Source: Vreelandella rituensis
Lineage (GTDB): Bacteria; Pseudomonadota; Gammaproteobacteria; Pseudomonadales; Halomonadaceae
Assembly: GCF_003336665.1 (NCBI RefSeq)
Contig: NZ_QPIJ01000016.1
Coordinates: 1 to 64,000 of the forward strand
Direction: 5' to 3'
Length of the DNA stretch: 64,000 bases
A model generated the notes under the pieces. That model was not told the origin of the DNA. It saw nothing but the letters and a program-made list of their open reading frames with translations, and made no database searches. Shown one piece after another: positions 50,134-60,711 of this stretch. The position numbers were made by a program, and so were the translations under genes. Numbering within the stretch: position 1 is the first letter of the stretch; every line of letters begins with the position of its first letter.

Positions 50134-51030
50134 TCACTCCTCAGCGTCATCCGCTGCGGAAGCGACCGGGCCTCTGAAATACTGGAAGAAGGCACTGGAG
50201 GGGTCCACCACCAGCATGTTGCCCTCACCCTCGAAGCTCTGACGATAGGCGTCGAGGCTGCGCCAGAAGCTGAAGAACTCCTGATCCTGGCCATAGGCCT
50301 CAGAGAAGATACCCGCTGCCTCGGCATCACCTTCACCACGCAGTGTTTCGGAACGTGCCTGCGCCTGGGCCAGCAATACCTGGCGACGGCGGTCGGCATT
50401 GGCGCGGATACGCTCGGACTCTTCTTGGCCCTGAGCACGCCATTCGCGCGCCTGACGCTCACGCTCTGAACGCATGCGTGAATACACCGCCGAAGATACA
50501 TCCTCGGGCAAGTCGATACGTTTGACGCGAATATCCACTACCGTCACACCCAGCTCATCGCGCAGCAGGCGGTCGAGTTCTTGCGTTGGGCCACGCATCA
50601 GGTCATCACGCTTTTCTGAGATGATCTGCTGCAGATTCAAACGACCGAACTCGTTACGCAGACTTTCATCGACCCGCGGCTGAATCAGGCGAATGGCCAT
50701 CATCTCGTCGCCTGCGGTTGCCTCATAGTAGCGGGTGGGATCAACCACCTGCCACTGCACGTAGGAATCCACGATCACGGCTTTCTGTTCAAGCGTCAGA
50801 TAGCGGCTCGGATCGGTATCCAGGGTTAACACCCTCGTATCGAACTTGCGAATCGTCTGGGTGATCGGAACCTTGGCGTGCAAGCCCGGCTGAATATTTT
50901 CTTCGATGATCTCACCGAAACGCAGCTTGACGGCACGTTCGGTTTCATCGACCACATACAAGGTGTTGCTGGCAATCCAGGCAACGGCGGCCAAGCCGCC
51001 TACGACGAGCAGGGAACGATTATTGATCAT
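50134..51030 (-). CDS. hflC: FtsH modulator HflC
   Basis: HflC, with HflK, forms a large SPFH-domain cage around the membrane protease FtsH. The 298-residue protein has an N-terminal membrane segment (LLVVGGLAAVAWIASNTLYVV) followed by an SPFH/band-7 domain with ETERAVKLRFGEI and a long charged helix (about 190-245, RQAREWRAQGQEESERIRA). The ATG follows the hflK TAA without a gap. Length is slightly below E. coli HflC (334). Confidence 0.96.
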   Translation of the reverse strand: MINNRSLLVVGGLAAVAWIASNTLYVVDETERAVKLRFGEIIEENIQPGLHAKVPITQTIRKFDTRVLTLDTDPSRYLTLEQKAVIVDSYVQWQVVDPTRYYEATAGDEMMAIRLIQPRVDESLRNEFGRLNLQQIISEKRDDLMRGPTQELDRLLRDELGVTVVDIRVKRIDLPEDVSSAVYSRMRSERERQAREWRAQGQEESERIRANADRRRQVLLAQAQARSETLRGEGDAEAAGIFSEAYGQDQEFFSFWRSLDAYRQSFEGEGNMLVVDPSSAFFQYFRGPVASAADDAEE

Positions 51031-52275
51031 TTACCGGCCCTCCCTGCGGGTGCTGCTATTATTGGAGTTAGTAGAGGATTGACCACTGCGCATGCGCTCT
51101 AGCACGCGTGGGTCAATCTCTTCATTCTCGCTTGCAGAATTGCTGCTACGAGTGACACCGGCGCCGGCACCCCGCATCTGATCCAACGGAAGATACATCA
51201 ATGGCGCATTTTCGCTCACATCCAGCAACACTTTCGGCGTGTCGCCATAAATGGTGGACATGGTCTCGAGATAGAGACGTTCGCGCATGATATCCGGCGA
51301 ATCCTGATACTGGGTCAAGAGCGCATTGAAGCGATTCGACTGACCCTGAGCTTCAGCCACTACTGATTCACGATAACCTTGGCCCTGCTCGATCAGACGC
51401 TGGGCTTGACCTTGGGCGGCCGGAATCACCGCATTGGCATACGCCATGGCTTCGTTGATGGTACGCTGACGATCTTCACGGGCGCGGATGACGTCATCGA
51501 AAGCATCCTGGACCGCAGTGGGAGGCGAGGTCGATTCCACGTTGATCGTTTGCAGCAACATGCCCGTCCCATAACTGTCCAGGTAAGACTGTAAACGGCT
51601 GCGCACTGAACTACCCAGGATTTCACGCCCGGAGGTCAGGATCTCGATCATGTCGGTACCCCCGACCACATGACGCAAGGCCGAATCCAGAGCGTTCTCG
51701 ATGGAAAGCTGCGGATTACGCACATTGAGCACGAAGTCACGCGGGTCGGCCACCTGATACTGTGCCGAAATCTCGACGGAGACGATATTTTCGTCCTGGG
51801 TCAGCATCGATTGAGTCTGAGTCAAGGAACGTACCCGCGTCACATTGACCATACGCACATCATCGATCAACGGCGGATTCCACTGCAGACCCGGCGTAAC
51901 CACTTCCTGGAACTCGCCGAAACGCAGCACGACACCGCGCTCGGACTGATCCACCAGGTAAAACCCCATGGCGGCCCAGATTGCCAATGCAATGATCAGC
52001 AGCAGGCCGGGCAAGGCAAAGATGTTGCGCGGCTTATTACCACCGCTATCTTTCTTGCCGCCACCACCTTTCTTGCCACTGCCACCCAGCATGCTATTGA
52101 GCTTGTTCTGGAACTTTTTCAGTGCTTCATCCAGATCCGGGGGACCCTGATTGTTGCCCCCACCACGGTTGCCGTCGTTTCCGCCACCGCCATTGTTATT
52201 GCCACCGCTACCGCGTCGGCCACCACCACTCCAAGGGTCGTGCTGGTTGCCACCACCAGGCTCGTTCCAGGCCAT
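51031..52275 (-). CDS. hflK: FtsH modulator HflK
   Basis: HflK is the partner of HflC. The 414-residue protein starts with the conserved MAWNEPGGG and a Gly/Asn/Arg-rich cytosolic tract (about 5-45), then helix DLDEALKKFQNKLNSML, a membrane segment (IFALPGLLLIIALAIWAAMGF) and an SPFH domain beginning QSERGVVLRFGEF. The long coiled helix and a polar C-terminus follow. The low-complexity N-terminus is typical of the family. hflX lies 103 bp upstream; hflC follows without a gap. Confidence 0.96.
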   Translation of the reverse strand: MAWNEPGGGNQHDPWSGGGRRGSGGNNNGGGGNDGNRGGGNNQGPPDLDEALKKFQNKLNSMLGGSGKKGGGGKKDSGGNKPRNIFALPGLLLIIALAIWAAMGFYLVDQSERGVVLRFGEFQEVVTPGLQWNPPLIDDVRMVNVTRVRSLTQTQSMLTQDENIVSVEISAQYQVADPRDFVLNVRNPQLSIENALDSALRHVVGGTDMIEILTSGREILGSSVRSRLQSYLDSYGTGMLLQTINVESTSPPTAVQDAFDDVIRAREDRQRTINEAMAYANAVIPAAQGQAQRLIEQGQGYRESVVAEAQGQSNRFNALLTQYQDSPDIMRERLYLETMSTIYGDTPKVLLDVSENAPLMYLPLDQMRGAGAGVTRSSNSASENEEIDPRVLERMRSGQSSTNSNNSSTRREGR

Positions 52276-52378
52276 ACGTCGTCTCCACTAAAATTTTCGC
52301 TGCTACCTTTGCCGGCAGATCACGCCTGTCGGGATCGGTTCAAGCGTTATCGCTGTTTGAATCTCATGTGTTGCCACA

Positions 52379-53689
52379 CTACCACTCAGTCGGCTCGCGC
52401 AACGCTTTGGGTAAATAGGTATCGGCACGCTCCCCCAACTGAGCCATCAGCTGGTTGAAATCGCGCCGCGGCAAACGTACCTCAAGTACCGACTGGCCTT
52501 GTTCGTCAAAATACTCTTCCCGGACCGCGCCCAGTTCATGCAAGCCAGCTCGCAGCTTGCCCTGCTCCGGGCCGAGCACTACAGGAAATTCAAGCACGTC
52601 ATTGGCCAAACGTTCCGATAACGCCTGGTGCAATAGCTCGAGCCCCTGCCCTTCACGCGCCGAGAGCCAGACGACTTCCGGCATGCCTTCGCCATCGCGC
52701 TCGATACGCGGCGCGCTACCGAGAGCATCAATCTTGTTCATGACCTTGAGCATCGGCACATCCCGTGCACCGATTTCATTCAATACCAGATTTACCTGTT
52801 CGACGTTGAGGTCACGATCAGGGTCTGCCGCATCGATCACGTGGACCAACAAGGTCGCTTCGGTCGCCTCTTGCAAGGTCGCCTGAAAGGCTTCCACCAG
52901 TTTGTGCGGCAAATGGCGGATAAAACCCACCGTATCCGCCAGAACCACGGTACCCACATCTTCGATATCAAGACGCCTCAGAGTGGGATCGAGGGTGGCG
53001 AACAACTGATCGGCAGCGTACACGTCGGATTGTGTCAACGCATTGAATAGCGTGGATTTTCCGGCGTTGGTGTAGCCCACCAGTGACACACTGGGCACTT
53101 CGGCACGCGAACGGGCGCGACGATTCTGGTCACGTTGGCTGCGTACCTTGCTGAGCCGCTTGTGAATCGCCTTGATGCGTTCGCGCAGCAAGCGTCGGTC
53201 GGTTTCCAACTGAGTTTCACCCGGCCCGCGCAGGCCAATACCGCCCTTTTGGCGTTCCAGGTGGGTCCAGCCACGGATCAGGCGTGTGGAAAGATATTCC
53301 AGTTGAGCAAGTTCGACCTGCAGCTTGCCCTCATGGGTTCTCGCCCGCTGGGCGAAAATATCCAGAATCAGGCCGGTGCGATCCAACACACGACACTTCA
53401 GCTCGCGCTCAAGGTTACGTTCTTGAGAAGGCTTCAAGCTGTGGTTGAAAATCACCAGCTCCGCTTGATGAGCGGCTAGCGTTTCACGCAATTCCTCCAG
53501 TTTTCCCGAACCCACGAAAGTGCGTGAGTCGGGACGCTGACGGCTGGCGGTCAGCAAGGTGGCGGGTTCAGCTCCTGCTGAACGGACCAGCTCGAGAAAT
53601 TCGCCAGGATCTTCACGTGCTTGCTCATCATGGAAGTCCACATGAACAAGTACCGCCGTTTCACCGGCGTCGGGGCGTTCAAAAAACAA
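52379..53689 (-). CDS. hflX: Ribosome-splitting GTPase HflX
   Basis: HflX is a GTPase that binds the 50S subunit and splits stalled or hibernating ribosomes. The 436-residue protein has the HflX N-terminal domain (with ETLAAHQAELVIFNHSLKPSQ), the family motif RGPGETQLETDRR, then a G domain with GYTNAGKST, DTVGFIRHLPH and NKID. The start is TTG 53689 (giving MFFERPD), supported by GAGGT 5 nt upstream and the conserved start; no ATG fits. It follows hfq by 40 bp as in E. coli. Confidence 0.96.
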   Translation of the reverse strand: MFFERPDAGETAVLVHVDFHDEQAREDPGEFLELVRSAGAEPATLLTASRQRPDSRTFVGSGKLEELRETLAAHQAELVIFNHSLKPSQERNLERELKCRVLDRTGLILDIFAQRARTHEGKLQVELAQLEYLSTRLIRGWTHLERQKGGIGLRGPGETQLETDRRLLRERIKAIHKRLSKVRSQRDQNRRARSRAEVPSVSLVGYTNAGKSTLFNALTQSDVYAADQLFATLDPTLRRLDIEDVGTVVLADTVGFIRHLPHKLVEAFQATLQEATEATLLVHVIDAADPDRDLNVEQVNLVLNEIGARDVPMLKVMNKIDALGSAPRIERDGEGMPEVVWLSAREGQGLELLHQALSERLANDVLEFPVVLGPEQGKLRAGLHELGAVREEYFDEQGQSVLEVRLPRRDFNQLMAQLGERADTYLPKALREPTEW

Positions 53690-53729
53690 TCAATACCTCA
53701 CGGGCTGTGATACATCCATGGTGGCAGTG

Positions 53730-53981
53730 TTACACCTCTTCATCCGCTGGAGCGGCTGGATCTTGTACCGGCAAGCGTACATTGCGCGAGGGCACCACGG
53801 TGGAAATTGCATGTTTATAGACCATCTGGCTGACGGTATTGCGCAACAGGATGACGAACTGATCGAATGATTCGATCTGCCCCTGCAGCTTGATACCGTT
53901 GACCAAGAAAATAGACACCGGAATGCGCTCCTTGCGCAGAATGTTCAAGTACGGGTCTTGGAGGGACTGCCCTTTGGACAT
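53730..53981 (-). CDS. hfq: RNA chaperone Hfq
   Basis: Hfq is the hexameric Sm-like ring that pairs small RNAs with mRNAs. The 83-residue protein has the core [20 protein letters not shown], Sm1 [15 protein letters not shown], Sm2 [12 protein letters not shown] and a short acidic tail (about 15 residues), as in Pseudomonas. Gln8, Phe42-region FDQFV and YKHA RNA-binding residues are present. The real start is ATG 53981; the long in-frame opening to 54119 comes from the miaA-hfq spacer. It lies 121 bp downstream of miaA, enough for its own promoter. Confidence 0.98.
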   Translation of the reverse strand: MSKGQSLQDPYLNILRKERIPVSIFLVNGIKLQGQIESFDQFVILLRNTVSQMVYKHAISTVVPSRNVRLPVQDPAAPADEEV

Positions 53982-54102
53982 TTTGCTCTCCCTAAACTGT
54001 CGTTGGGGTTGTTTATGGGGGTGGCGTGCCCAGCTGGTGCTACGCCGGAATCTGGTTACCCGAAAGGCCTGGTAGTCGGCCGCTCGAATCCACCATCTTA
54101 CG

Positions 54103-55041
54103 CTAAGCCCCGCATTCACGCACGATTTTCAGCACATCATCCAGTGCATCGGGGCGCTGTGCATCAATCCAGTGCAATTGTGGCCAACTACGCAGCCAGG
54201 TCAATTGGCGCTTGGCCAGTTGCCGGGTGGCAATGACACCACGCTCGACCAAGGCGGTCTTATCCAAGCCACCGTCCAGATACTCCCACACTTGACGATA
54301 GCCGACACTTTTCATCGCTGGCAACTCCAGGTGCAGATCCGCACGCTGTCTCAAACCAGCCACTTCATCGATCAAGCCTTGGGCCAACATGCTAGTGAAA
54401 CGCGCCTCGATACGCCGGTGCAGCACGCTGCGGTCACTGGGCGCGAGTCCTATGGACAACACACGCCAAGGAAAGGTTTCCGGCTGTTGCTGCGCCCATA
54501 ACTCACTCATCGGCGTGCCGCTGAGATGATAGACCTCCAGAGCGCGCATCAACCGCTGAGGATCGTTGGGATGAATACGCCGCGCCGATAGCGGATCGAC
54601 CCGCGACAGCTCGGCATGCAGACCCGCCAACCCCTGCGAGGCGACCTGAGCTTCCAGACGCGCCCGTGTGGCAGGGTCGGCGGACGGAAGGTTCGCCACG
54701 CCCTCGACCAGCTGCTTGAAGTAAAGCATGGTGCCGCCGACAAGTAGCGGCAGCTTTCCCACTGCGCTGATTTGACGCATTTCGTGCAATGCATCCTCGC
54801 GAAAATCGGCGGCGGAATACGGCTCCGCGGGGTCACGAATATCAATCAACCGATGCGGCGCTCGCGCCAACTCCTCGGCGGAAGGCTTGGCGCTGCCGAT
54901 ATCCATGCCACGATAAACCATGGCCGAATCAACGCTGATCAGCTCCGCCCCCAGGCGCTCGTGAAGCGCAATGGCCGCATCGGTTTTACCAGCGGCGGTT
55001 GGGCCCATCAAAAAAACGGCCCAGGGTCGGGTATCGGCCAT
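54103..55041 (-). CDS. miaA: tRNA dimethylallyltransferase MiaA
   Basis: MiaA transfers a dimethylallyl group to adenosine 37 of tRNAs that read UNN codons. The 312-residue enzyme has the P-loop GPTAAGKT (13-20), the [17 protein letters not shown] block and [13 protein letters not shown]. Length is typical. It lies between mutL and hfq in the conserved amiB-mutL-miaA-hfq-hflX order. A 121-bp AT-rich spacer separates it from mutL. Confidence 0.97.
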   Translation of the reverse strand: MADTRPWAVFLMGPTAAGKTDAAIALHERLGAELISVDSAMVYRGMDIGSAKPSAEELARAPHRLIDIRDPAEPYSAADFREDALHEMRQISAVGKLPLLVGGTMLYFKQLVEGVANLPSADPATRARLEAQVASQGLAGLHAELSRVDPLSARRIHPNDPQRLMRALEVYHLSGTPMSELWAQQQPETFPWRVLSIGLAPSDRSVLHRRIEARFTSMLAQGLIDEVAGLRQRADLHLELPAMKSVGYRQVWEYLDGGLDKTALVERGVIATRQLAKRQLTWLRSWPQLHWIDAQRPDALDDVLKIVRECGA

Positions 55042-55162
55042 GCCGGCTCCTCTTTTTTAAAAATGAAACTTTCAAAAATGTACTTCCGAAAATAAAGCGC
55101 TCGGAAATAAAAACACGGGCCGATGACATTTGTAAAAGACACACGACTGTCCATCCAAAGCT

Positions 55163-57133
55163 TCATTGGCCACGCAGAAACAGGCGATCCAGTGCCTTGA
55201 GGTTCATTTGTGTCCAGGTGGGGCGACCGTGATTGCATTGATCGCTACGCTCGGTACGCTCCATATCACGCAATAGCCCATTCATTTCATCCAGGGTCAG
55301 GCGCCGATTAGCCCGTACGCTGCCATGGCACGCCATGGTCGACAAGAGTTCATTGATATGCGTTTGCACCTGATTGGAGCGCCCGTAACGTTCAAGGTCA
55401 ACGAGCATGTCACGTACCAGAGGCTCCGGGTCGGCTCCCGCCAGCAGCGCCGGCATTTGACGTATCAACAAGGTTTCCGGCCCGGCCACATCGAGCTCCA
55501 CACCCAGACGAGAGATTGCTTCACGCTCGTTTTCCGCCGTCGCCACCTGAGTACGACTGGCCGCCATCGATACCGGCACCAGCAGCGGCTGGGCATCCAG
55601 GTTCTGCATCTGAACCTGATTTTTCATCCGTTCGTAAACGATCCGCTCGTGTGCCGCATGCATATCCACCAGCACCAGGCCTTGGGCGTTCTGGGCCAGG
55701 ATATAAATGCCATGCAACTGCCCCAGGGCAAACCCCAGCGGTGGCGAACCGCCGGCCTCGGTCTCTGCCATCCCCGGGGATGACGGCGCTTCACGTACCT
55801 GATGATGATCCGCTGCAACCGGCGCAGCCGACTGAGGTGTGAGTAACGTCTCTTCGTGCTCAGGGTGCAAGGCGCTGTAGCCTTGCATAAAGCGCCGGAC
55901 ACGCTCGGCGCCCGGATGACGTCCCTCTCGCTGAACATCCTGAGGCAATGCCATGCCCTGCTGCCGCCAGTCCGGCGCACCACCGGCACTAGCAGTCGCC
56001 GCCTCGCCCCCGGCTTCAAGCACGGGGGCGCCGGTTTGCTCTTCAGTGCTGGTCGAACCGGGCTGTTCCTGCGACTGCGACTGCGACTGAGCAAGGGAGT
56101 GATGCAGGCTCGAAAATAGAAAGTCATGCACCATGCGCCCATCGCGAAAACGCACTTCATGCTTGGTAGGATGCACGTTGACATCCACCACATCCGGATC
56201 AAGGTCCAGATAGAGCACGAAGACCGGTTGGCGCCCGTGAAACATCACATCGCGATATGCCTGACGCACGGCATGCGCCACCAGGCGGTCCCGAACCACC
56301 CGGCCATTGACGAAAAAATATTGCTGGTCGGCCTGTGCTCGGGAATGGGTCGGCAAGCCCACCCAGCCGCTCAAGCGCAATGCGCCAACTTCACGCTCGA
56401 TATAGCGCGCGTGCTCGATGAAATTCTTGCCCAGCAGTGCCGCTATGCGACGTTCACGTGCCGCCGCCGTGTCGCCCGGAGGTAATTGATGCACCACCTT
56501 CTGGTTGTGTCGCAATACCCATGCGATGTCATAACGCGACAGAGCCTGGCGCCGAAAGGCCTCTTCGACATGCCCGAATTCGGTCTTCTCCGTGCGCATG
56601 AACTTGCGCCGGGCCGGCGTATTGAAAAACAGATCCCGTACGCTCACGGTGGTTCCGCGCGGGTGCGGCGCCGGCGACACCCGGGACTCCATGGCTCGCC
56701 CTTCGGCAACCACACGCCACCCTTGAGTGGGATCATCATGGGCATTGGAAACCAGCTCGAGACGCGACACCGAACTGATCGAGGCCAGTGCCTCACCGCG
56801 AAAGCCCAGGGAGTGCACCCCTTCCAGGTCTTCCAGGCTACTTATCTTGCTGGTGGCATGGCGAGCCAGGGCCAGGGGCAGGTCGTCTTCGGCAATCCCG
56901 CGGCCATCGTCGCGAACCCGAATCAAACGCGCCCCGCCCGTATCGATATCCACTTCGATACGGCGGCTACCGGCATCGATGGCGTTTTCGATCAACTCCT
57001 TGGTGACCGATGCCGGGCGCTCGACTACTTCGCCCGCGGCGATCTGGTTGGCCAGGCGAGGGTCGAGCACATGGATACGCGACGTGGAAACGATGGACAC
57101 AGGCACCTCGAAAGGGGTTCTCGATAACGACAT
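55163..57133 (-). CDS. mutL: DNA mismatch repair protein MutL, endonuclease type
   Basis: MutL links mismatch recognition by MutS to strand removal. The 656-residue protein has the GHKL ATPase motifs [17 protein letters not shown] and [10 protein letters not shown] in the N-terminal half, a Gln/Ser/Glu-rich linker (about 345-460) and a C-terminal dimerisation domain. That domain keeps the endonuclease motif DMHA-x2-E-x4-E (490-501) together with ACHGS (601-605) and CNHGRP (633-638), which E. coli MutL lacks. Its ATG follows the amiB stop with no gap. The start could be a few codons later without effect on the domain. Confidence 0.97.
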   Translation of the reverse strand: MSLSRTPFEVPVSIVSTSRIHVLDPRLANQIAAGEVVERPASVTKELIENAIDAGSRRIEVDIDTGGARLIRVRDDGRGIAEDDLPLALARHATSKISSLEDLEGVHSLGFRGEALASISSVSRLELVSNAHDDPTQGWRVVAEGRAMESRVSPAPHPRGTTVSVRDLFFNTPARRKFMRTEKTEFGHVEEAFRRQALSRYDIAWVLRHNQKVVHQLPPGDTAAARERRIAALLGKNFIEHARYIEREVGALRLSGWVGLPTHSRAQADQQYFFVNGRVVRDRLVAHAVRQAYRDVMFHGRQPVFVLYLDLDPDVVDVNVHPTKHEVRFRDGRMVHDFLFSSLHHSLAQSQSQSQEQPGSTSTEEQTGAPVLEAGGEAATASAGGAPDWRQQGMALPQDVQREGRHPGAERVRRFMQGYSALHPEHEETLLTPQSAAPVAADHHQVREAPSSPGMAETEAGGSPPLGFALGQLHGIYILAQNAQGLVLVDMHAAHERIVYERMKNQVQMQNLDAQPLLVPVSMAASRTQVATAENEREAISRLGVELDVAGPETLLIRQMPALLAGADPEPLVRDMLVDLERYGRSNQVQTHINELLSTMACHGSVRANRRLTLDEMNGLLRDMERTERSDQCNHGRPTWTQMNLKALDRLFLRGQ

Positions 57134-58621
57134 TCAGGAACTCGGAATTTGCAGTACCTGGCCGACGCGTATCACGTCGCCATTGAGCTCATTGGCTTGT
57201 TTCAGGCGGTTGACAGGGACACCGTGACGCACCGCAATCGCCGACAATGTATCGCCGGTCTGGATGCGGTACTCATCGCCACTCGGGCTACGGTTACGGT
57301 CGCGCTGCCAGGCCAGCAAACTCGCCGGCGGCGGGTTGCGCTGAAAATGCTCACGCAAGCCGCTGAACATGGAAAGCGCCAGGTTTTTCTGATGCGATTT
57401 ATCGCGCAAGCGCCGCTCTTCATCAGGGTTGGAAATAAACCCGACTTCGATCAACAGCGATGGAATATCCGGGGATTTCAACACCATGAAACCAGCCTGT
57501 TCGACTCGTGACTTGTGCAAGCGGTTGACTCGACCGAGTTGATCCAGCACCTGGCCGCCAATCGACAGGGAGTCGTTGAGCGTGGCCGTCATGGTCAAAT
57601 CCAGCAATACACCGCGCAACACCTGATCTTTATCCCGCAAGGAAAGGTTGCCATCCACCCCGCCGATCAAGTCGGAACGGTTTTCGCTATCCGCCAGCCA
57701 CTGGGCGGCTTCGGACGTCGCTCCTCGCTGGGAAAGCGCATATACCGAACTGCCCTGAGGCCTCGGGCTGGTGAAAGCATCGGCATGGATGGAAATGAAG
57801 AAGTCAGCTTTCTGTTCGCGGGCAAGCTCTGTGCGCTGGCGCAACCCGAGATAATAATCGCCATCGCGAATCAGTACCCCGCGAAAGCCATCGGCAGCAT
57901 TGACGGTATTGGCCAGCTCGCGACTTATCTCCAGCACCACATCTTTTTCACGGGTGCCACTCGGCCCGATAGCGCCGGGATCTTCGCCGCCATGCCCGGC
58001 ATCGATGGCGATGATGATATCGCGTTTGGGGTGCGAGCGCGCCGGTTGAACTTCTGGCGAGGCTGGGCGTTGTATCGCTTCGGAAGCAGCTTCATCACCA
58101 CTTACCCGAGCGCTGGCAAGGGCGCGCTGTGCCTGAGTTTCCTGGTCACGAATCATCGCTTCGATGGGGTCGATGGGGTTTTCCACCGCACTTTCACCGG
58201 GGTATTCCAGGTCCACTACCAGGCGGTGCCCGTACTGCTCATTGGGCGCCAGGGTAAAATGACGAGGTTCGATATCACGGCTCAGTTCCAGCACCACGCG
58301 TAGCCCATCACCATTACGCACGCCAGTGCGAACGGCGGAAATCGCACTACCTTCCAACGGCAAGGTACTCGCATCAGCTGCCATGCGGCTATCGTCCAGA
58401 TCAATCACCAGACGCGCCGGATTGTCCAGGGTGAACACATTCGCCGTGGCCGCCTTGGAAAGATCGAACACCAGGCGCGCATGATCCGGCGCAGCCCACA
58501 GGCGCATGCTCTCCACATCCGCCGCTCTGGCTTGCGGGATCATGGCCAGCATTGCCCAGGTCAAGGAGACAAGACATCCCATCGCACCACGGCGAGCAAA
58601 AGCGTTGAACTTCACCGTCAT
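57134..58621 (-). CDS. amiB: N-acetylmuramoyl-L-alanine amidase AmiB
   Basis: AmiB cuts the stem peptide from murein in the periplasm during septum splitting. The 495-residue precursor has a signal peptide (about 1-33), an AMIN domain (about 35-150, with ARLVFDLSKA and LVVDLEYPG), an Amidase_3 domain (about 205-430, zinc His in IAIDAGHGGEDPGAIG and the final Glu in LLIEVGFISN) and a C-terminal LysM (YRIQTGDTLSAIAVRHGV). The start overlaps tsaE by four bases (ATGA). Such enzymes are autoinhibited and activated by EnvC/NlpD-type LytM proteins, which are not in this window. Confidence 0.97.
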   Translation of the reverse strand: MTVKFNAFARRGAMGCLVSLTWAMLAMIPQARAADVESMRLWAAPDHARLVFDLSKAATANVFTLDNPARLVIDLDDSRMAADASTLPLEGSAISAVRTGVRNGDGLRVVLELSRDIEPRHFTLAPNEQYGHRLVVDLEYPGESAVENPIDPIEAMIRDQETQAQRALASARVSGDEAASEAIQRPASPEVQPARSHPKRDIIIAIDAGHGGEDPGAIGPSGTREKDVVLEISRELANTVNAADGFRGVLIRDGDYYLGLRQRTELAREQKADFFISIHADAFTSPRPQGSSVYALSQRGATSEAAQWLADSENRSDLIGGVDGNLSLRDKDQVLRGVLLDLTMTATLNDSLSIGGQVLDQLGRVNRLHKSRVEQAGFMVLKSPDIPSLLIEVGFISNPDEERRLRDKSHQKNLALSMFSGLREHFQRNPPPASLLAWQRDRNRSPSGDEYRIQTGDTLSAIAVRHGVPVNRLKQANELNGDVIRVGQVLQIPSS

Positions 58622-59109
58622 TGGTCTTTATCGCTCTTTTGCTGGGATTGGGAGATCGGTTGTTCAAGGTGCATCAGGACGTCTTTTCCCCAAGCGCTTA
58701 CGCCTTGCAGGGTGATATGACGACCGCCGTCCAGCACTCTCAACGATACCTGTACATCCGCTGGCGGCAACCATCCTTCGCCTCGGCTCGGCCACTCGAT
58801 AATGCATAAGCTATCTGAATCAAGAAGGTCGCGCCCGCCGATAAACTCGAGCTCTTCAGGGTCGCCCAGGCGATACAGATCCAGATGATACAGCTGGCGC
58901 CCATCGATTTCGTAGGGCTCCACCAAGGTATAGGTAGGGCTTTTCACCGCCCCCAAATGGCCATAGGCACGCAGGATGCCGCGCGCCAGCGTCGTTTTGC
59001 CCGCGCCCAGGTCGCCTTCCAGGTAAACGAGCCCCCGGCCTTGTAACGCCTTTCCCAACGCTTCGCCAAACGCCACTTGAGCGTCTTCGTCATTCAATTG
59101 CACCTGCAT
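58618..59109 (-). CDS. tsaE: tRNA threonylcarbamoyladenosine protein TsaE
   Basis: TsaE is the ATPase that cycles the TsaBD complex making t6A37 in ANN-decoding tRNAs. The 163-residue protein has Walker A GDLGAGKTT (32-40), AVKSPTYTLVEPYE and LDLYRLGDPEELE. ATG 59109 has AAGG 8 nt upstream; TTG 59124, overlapping nnrD, is less likely. It overlaps amiB by four bases and lies 11 bp after nnrD. The nnrD-tsaE-amiB-mutL order is common in gammaproteobacteria. Confidence 0.96.
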   Translation of the reverse strand: MQVQLNDEDAQVAFGEALGKALQGRGLVYLEGDLGAGKTTLARGILRAYGHLGAVKSPTYTLVEPYEIDGRQLYHLDLYRLGDPEELEFIGGRDLLDSDSLCIIEWPSRGEGWLPPADVQVSLRVLDGGRHITLQGVSAWGKDVLMHLEQPISQSQQKSDKDQ

Positions 59110-59120
59110 GGTGACCGCCT

Positions 59121-60635
59121 TCAACCCGGGTTGACCAATTCTCGCGCATAGGATGCCAGATCACCGGCCAGCAAACCACGCTCGCCCTTCTGGGCAGCGG
59201 CACGATCAGCGGCCAGTGCATGAATCAGAGTACCTAGCCAGGCACTTCGTTCAAGACCCAATTGTTGGGCGAGTAGAGCGCCGAGTATGCCGCTCAGCGC
59301 ATCGCCCATGCCGCCACTGGCCATACCCGGGTTCCCGTAGGGGCAAACCACCAGGCCGCTAGGCCCGGCCACCAGACTTCCCGCCCCCTTGAGAATCACC
59401 ACGCCGCCGCGCTTACGCTGCAAAGTCAACACCGCCGCCGGCCGGTCAGCCTGCACCTCGCCTGCGGAAATACCCAACAGCCGAGCTGCCTCCCCCGGGT
59501 GCGGGGTCAATATCCAGTCATCGCGGCGCAGTTCCGGCCAGTGAGTCGCCAACAGATTGAGCCCATCGGCATCGATGACCAAGGGCACACTGCGCGGTGA
59601 GTCGCTATCTTTCTGCAAAGCGCTCTGTAACATGGCCTGCCCCCAGGCACCTTTGCCCAGGCCGGGGCCGACCACTCGAACATCCGCCTGAGCGGGCAAT
59701 TCGCCCAGATCCGCCACGCCGCGCACTCCATGCGCCATGACTTCCGGACAACGTACCAGGCTCGCCACTACATGTTCCGGCGCCGTTGCCAGGCTTATCT
59801 TGCCCGCGCCCAAACGCGCGGCGGTCTGGGAAGCGAGTATTCCGGCACCTCCCAAGCCCGGTCCGCCACCCATCACCAGCACATGGCCCATGTCGCCCTT
59901 GTGCGCGGTACGCTGCCGAGGACAGAAACTTTCGGCAAGAATGGCTTCATCCAACAACCAGGCGGCCGGCGGAATATCGAAAAACGCCAAGGCCTTGACA
60001 CCCAGCGGACGAAAATCTACCTCACCGGTATAGCCCGGCGCCGCTCCGGTATGTAGCCCCAGCTTGTCGCCAATGAACGTCACTGTGCGGCTGGCCTGTA
60101 CCGCCACGCCGAGTACCGCGCCGGTATCCGCGGCCAACCCTGAGGGAATATCGATGGCCAGTACCGGCAAGCCACTTTGATTGATCGCCTCGATGGCACG
60201 CCGAAAATCACCCTGGACCTCACCGTCGAGCCCGGTGCCCAACAAGGCGTCCACCACCACTTCGCCGGTCAGTTCAATCTCAGGATGCCAGGCCACACAG
60301 CCCACGCCCGCCGAAGTAGCCAGTTGCGCCGCACGGGCTGCGTCACCTTGTAACTCGCTGATTTCCTTGAGTACGATTCTTTGCACTTTCAAGCCCGCCT
60401 GTGCCGCCAATGCCGCCAGCACATGGCCGTCGCCACCGTTGTTGCCTCCCCCGCATAATACACTGATGGCACGCACCTGAGGCCAACGCCCACGAAAGCT
60501 GTGCCAGGCACTGGAGGCGGCACGCTGCATCAGTGCGAATCCCTCTATACCGCCGGCAATCGTGCGTCGGTCGAGTTCACCGACCTGGGCCGCTCGATAG
60601 AGTGGGCGAAGCATTGAAGTGCTTAAGCTAGTCAC
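59121..60635 (-). CDS. nnrD: Bifunctional NAD(P)H-hydrate repair enzyme Nnr
   Basis: This 504-residue fusion repairs hydrated NAD(P)H. The N-terminal YjeF_N domain (about 1-215) is the epimerase, with LCGGGNNGGDGHVLA and DALLGTGLDGEVQGD. The C-terminal ribokinase-like domain is the ADP-dependent dehydratase, with ILTPHPGEAARLLG and NPGMASGGMGDALSGILG. The start is GTG 60635, which has GAGGAG 5-6 nt upstream; ATG 60614 has no ribosome site. It is divergent from queG across 76 bp, as in Pseudomonas and E. coli. Confidence 0.97.
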   Translation of the reverse strand: MTSLSTSMLRPLYRAAQVGELDRRTIAGGIEGFALMQRAASSAWHSFRGRWPQVRAISVLCGGGNNGGDGHVLAALAAQAGLKVQRIVLKEISELQGDAARAAQLATSAGVGCVAWHPEIELTGEVVVDALLGTGLDGEVQGDFRRAIEAINQSGLPVLAIDIPSGLAADTGAVLGVAVQASRTVTFIGDKLGLHTGAAPGYTGEVDFRPLGVKALAFFDIPPAAWLLDEAILAESFCPRQRTAHKGDMGHVLVMGGGPGLGGAGILASQTAARLGAGKISLATAPEHVVASLVRCPEVMAHGVRGVADLGELPAQADVRVVGPGLGKGAWGQAMLQSALQKDSDSPRSVPLVIDADGLNLLATHWPELRRDDWILTPHPGEAARLLGISAGEVQADRPAAVLTLQRKRGGVVILKGAGSLVAGPSGLVVCPYGNPGMASGGMGDALSGILGALLAQQLGLERSAWLGTLIHALAADRAAAQKGERGLLAGDLASYARELVNPG

Positions 60636-60711
60636 GATATCTCCTCATCCGTGTTTTCTTGGCGCCCAATGCATTAGCATAGCGCGGCTGATTTCATCTA
60701 GGTGATGTAGC

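Noticed and set aside
53982..54119. Hfq with a 46-residue N-terminal extension
   Set aside because: The extension is unlike any Hfq; ATG 53981 begins the invariant [13 protein letters not shown].
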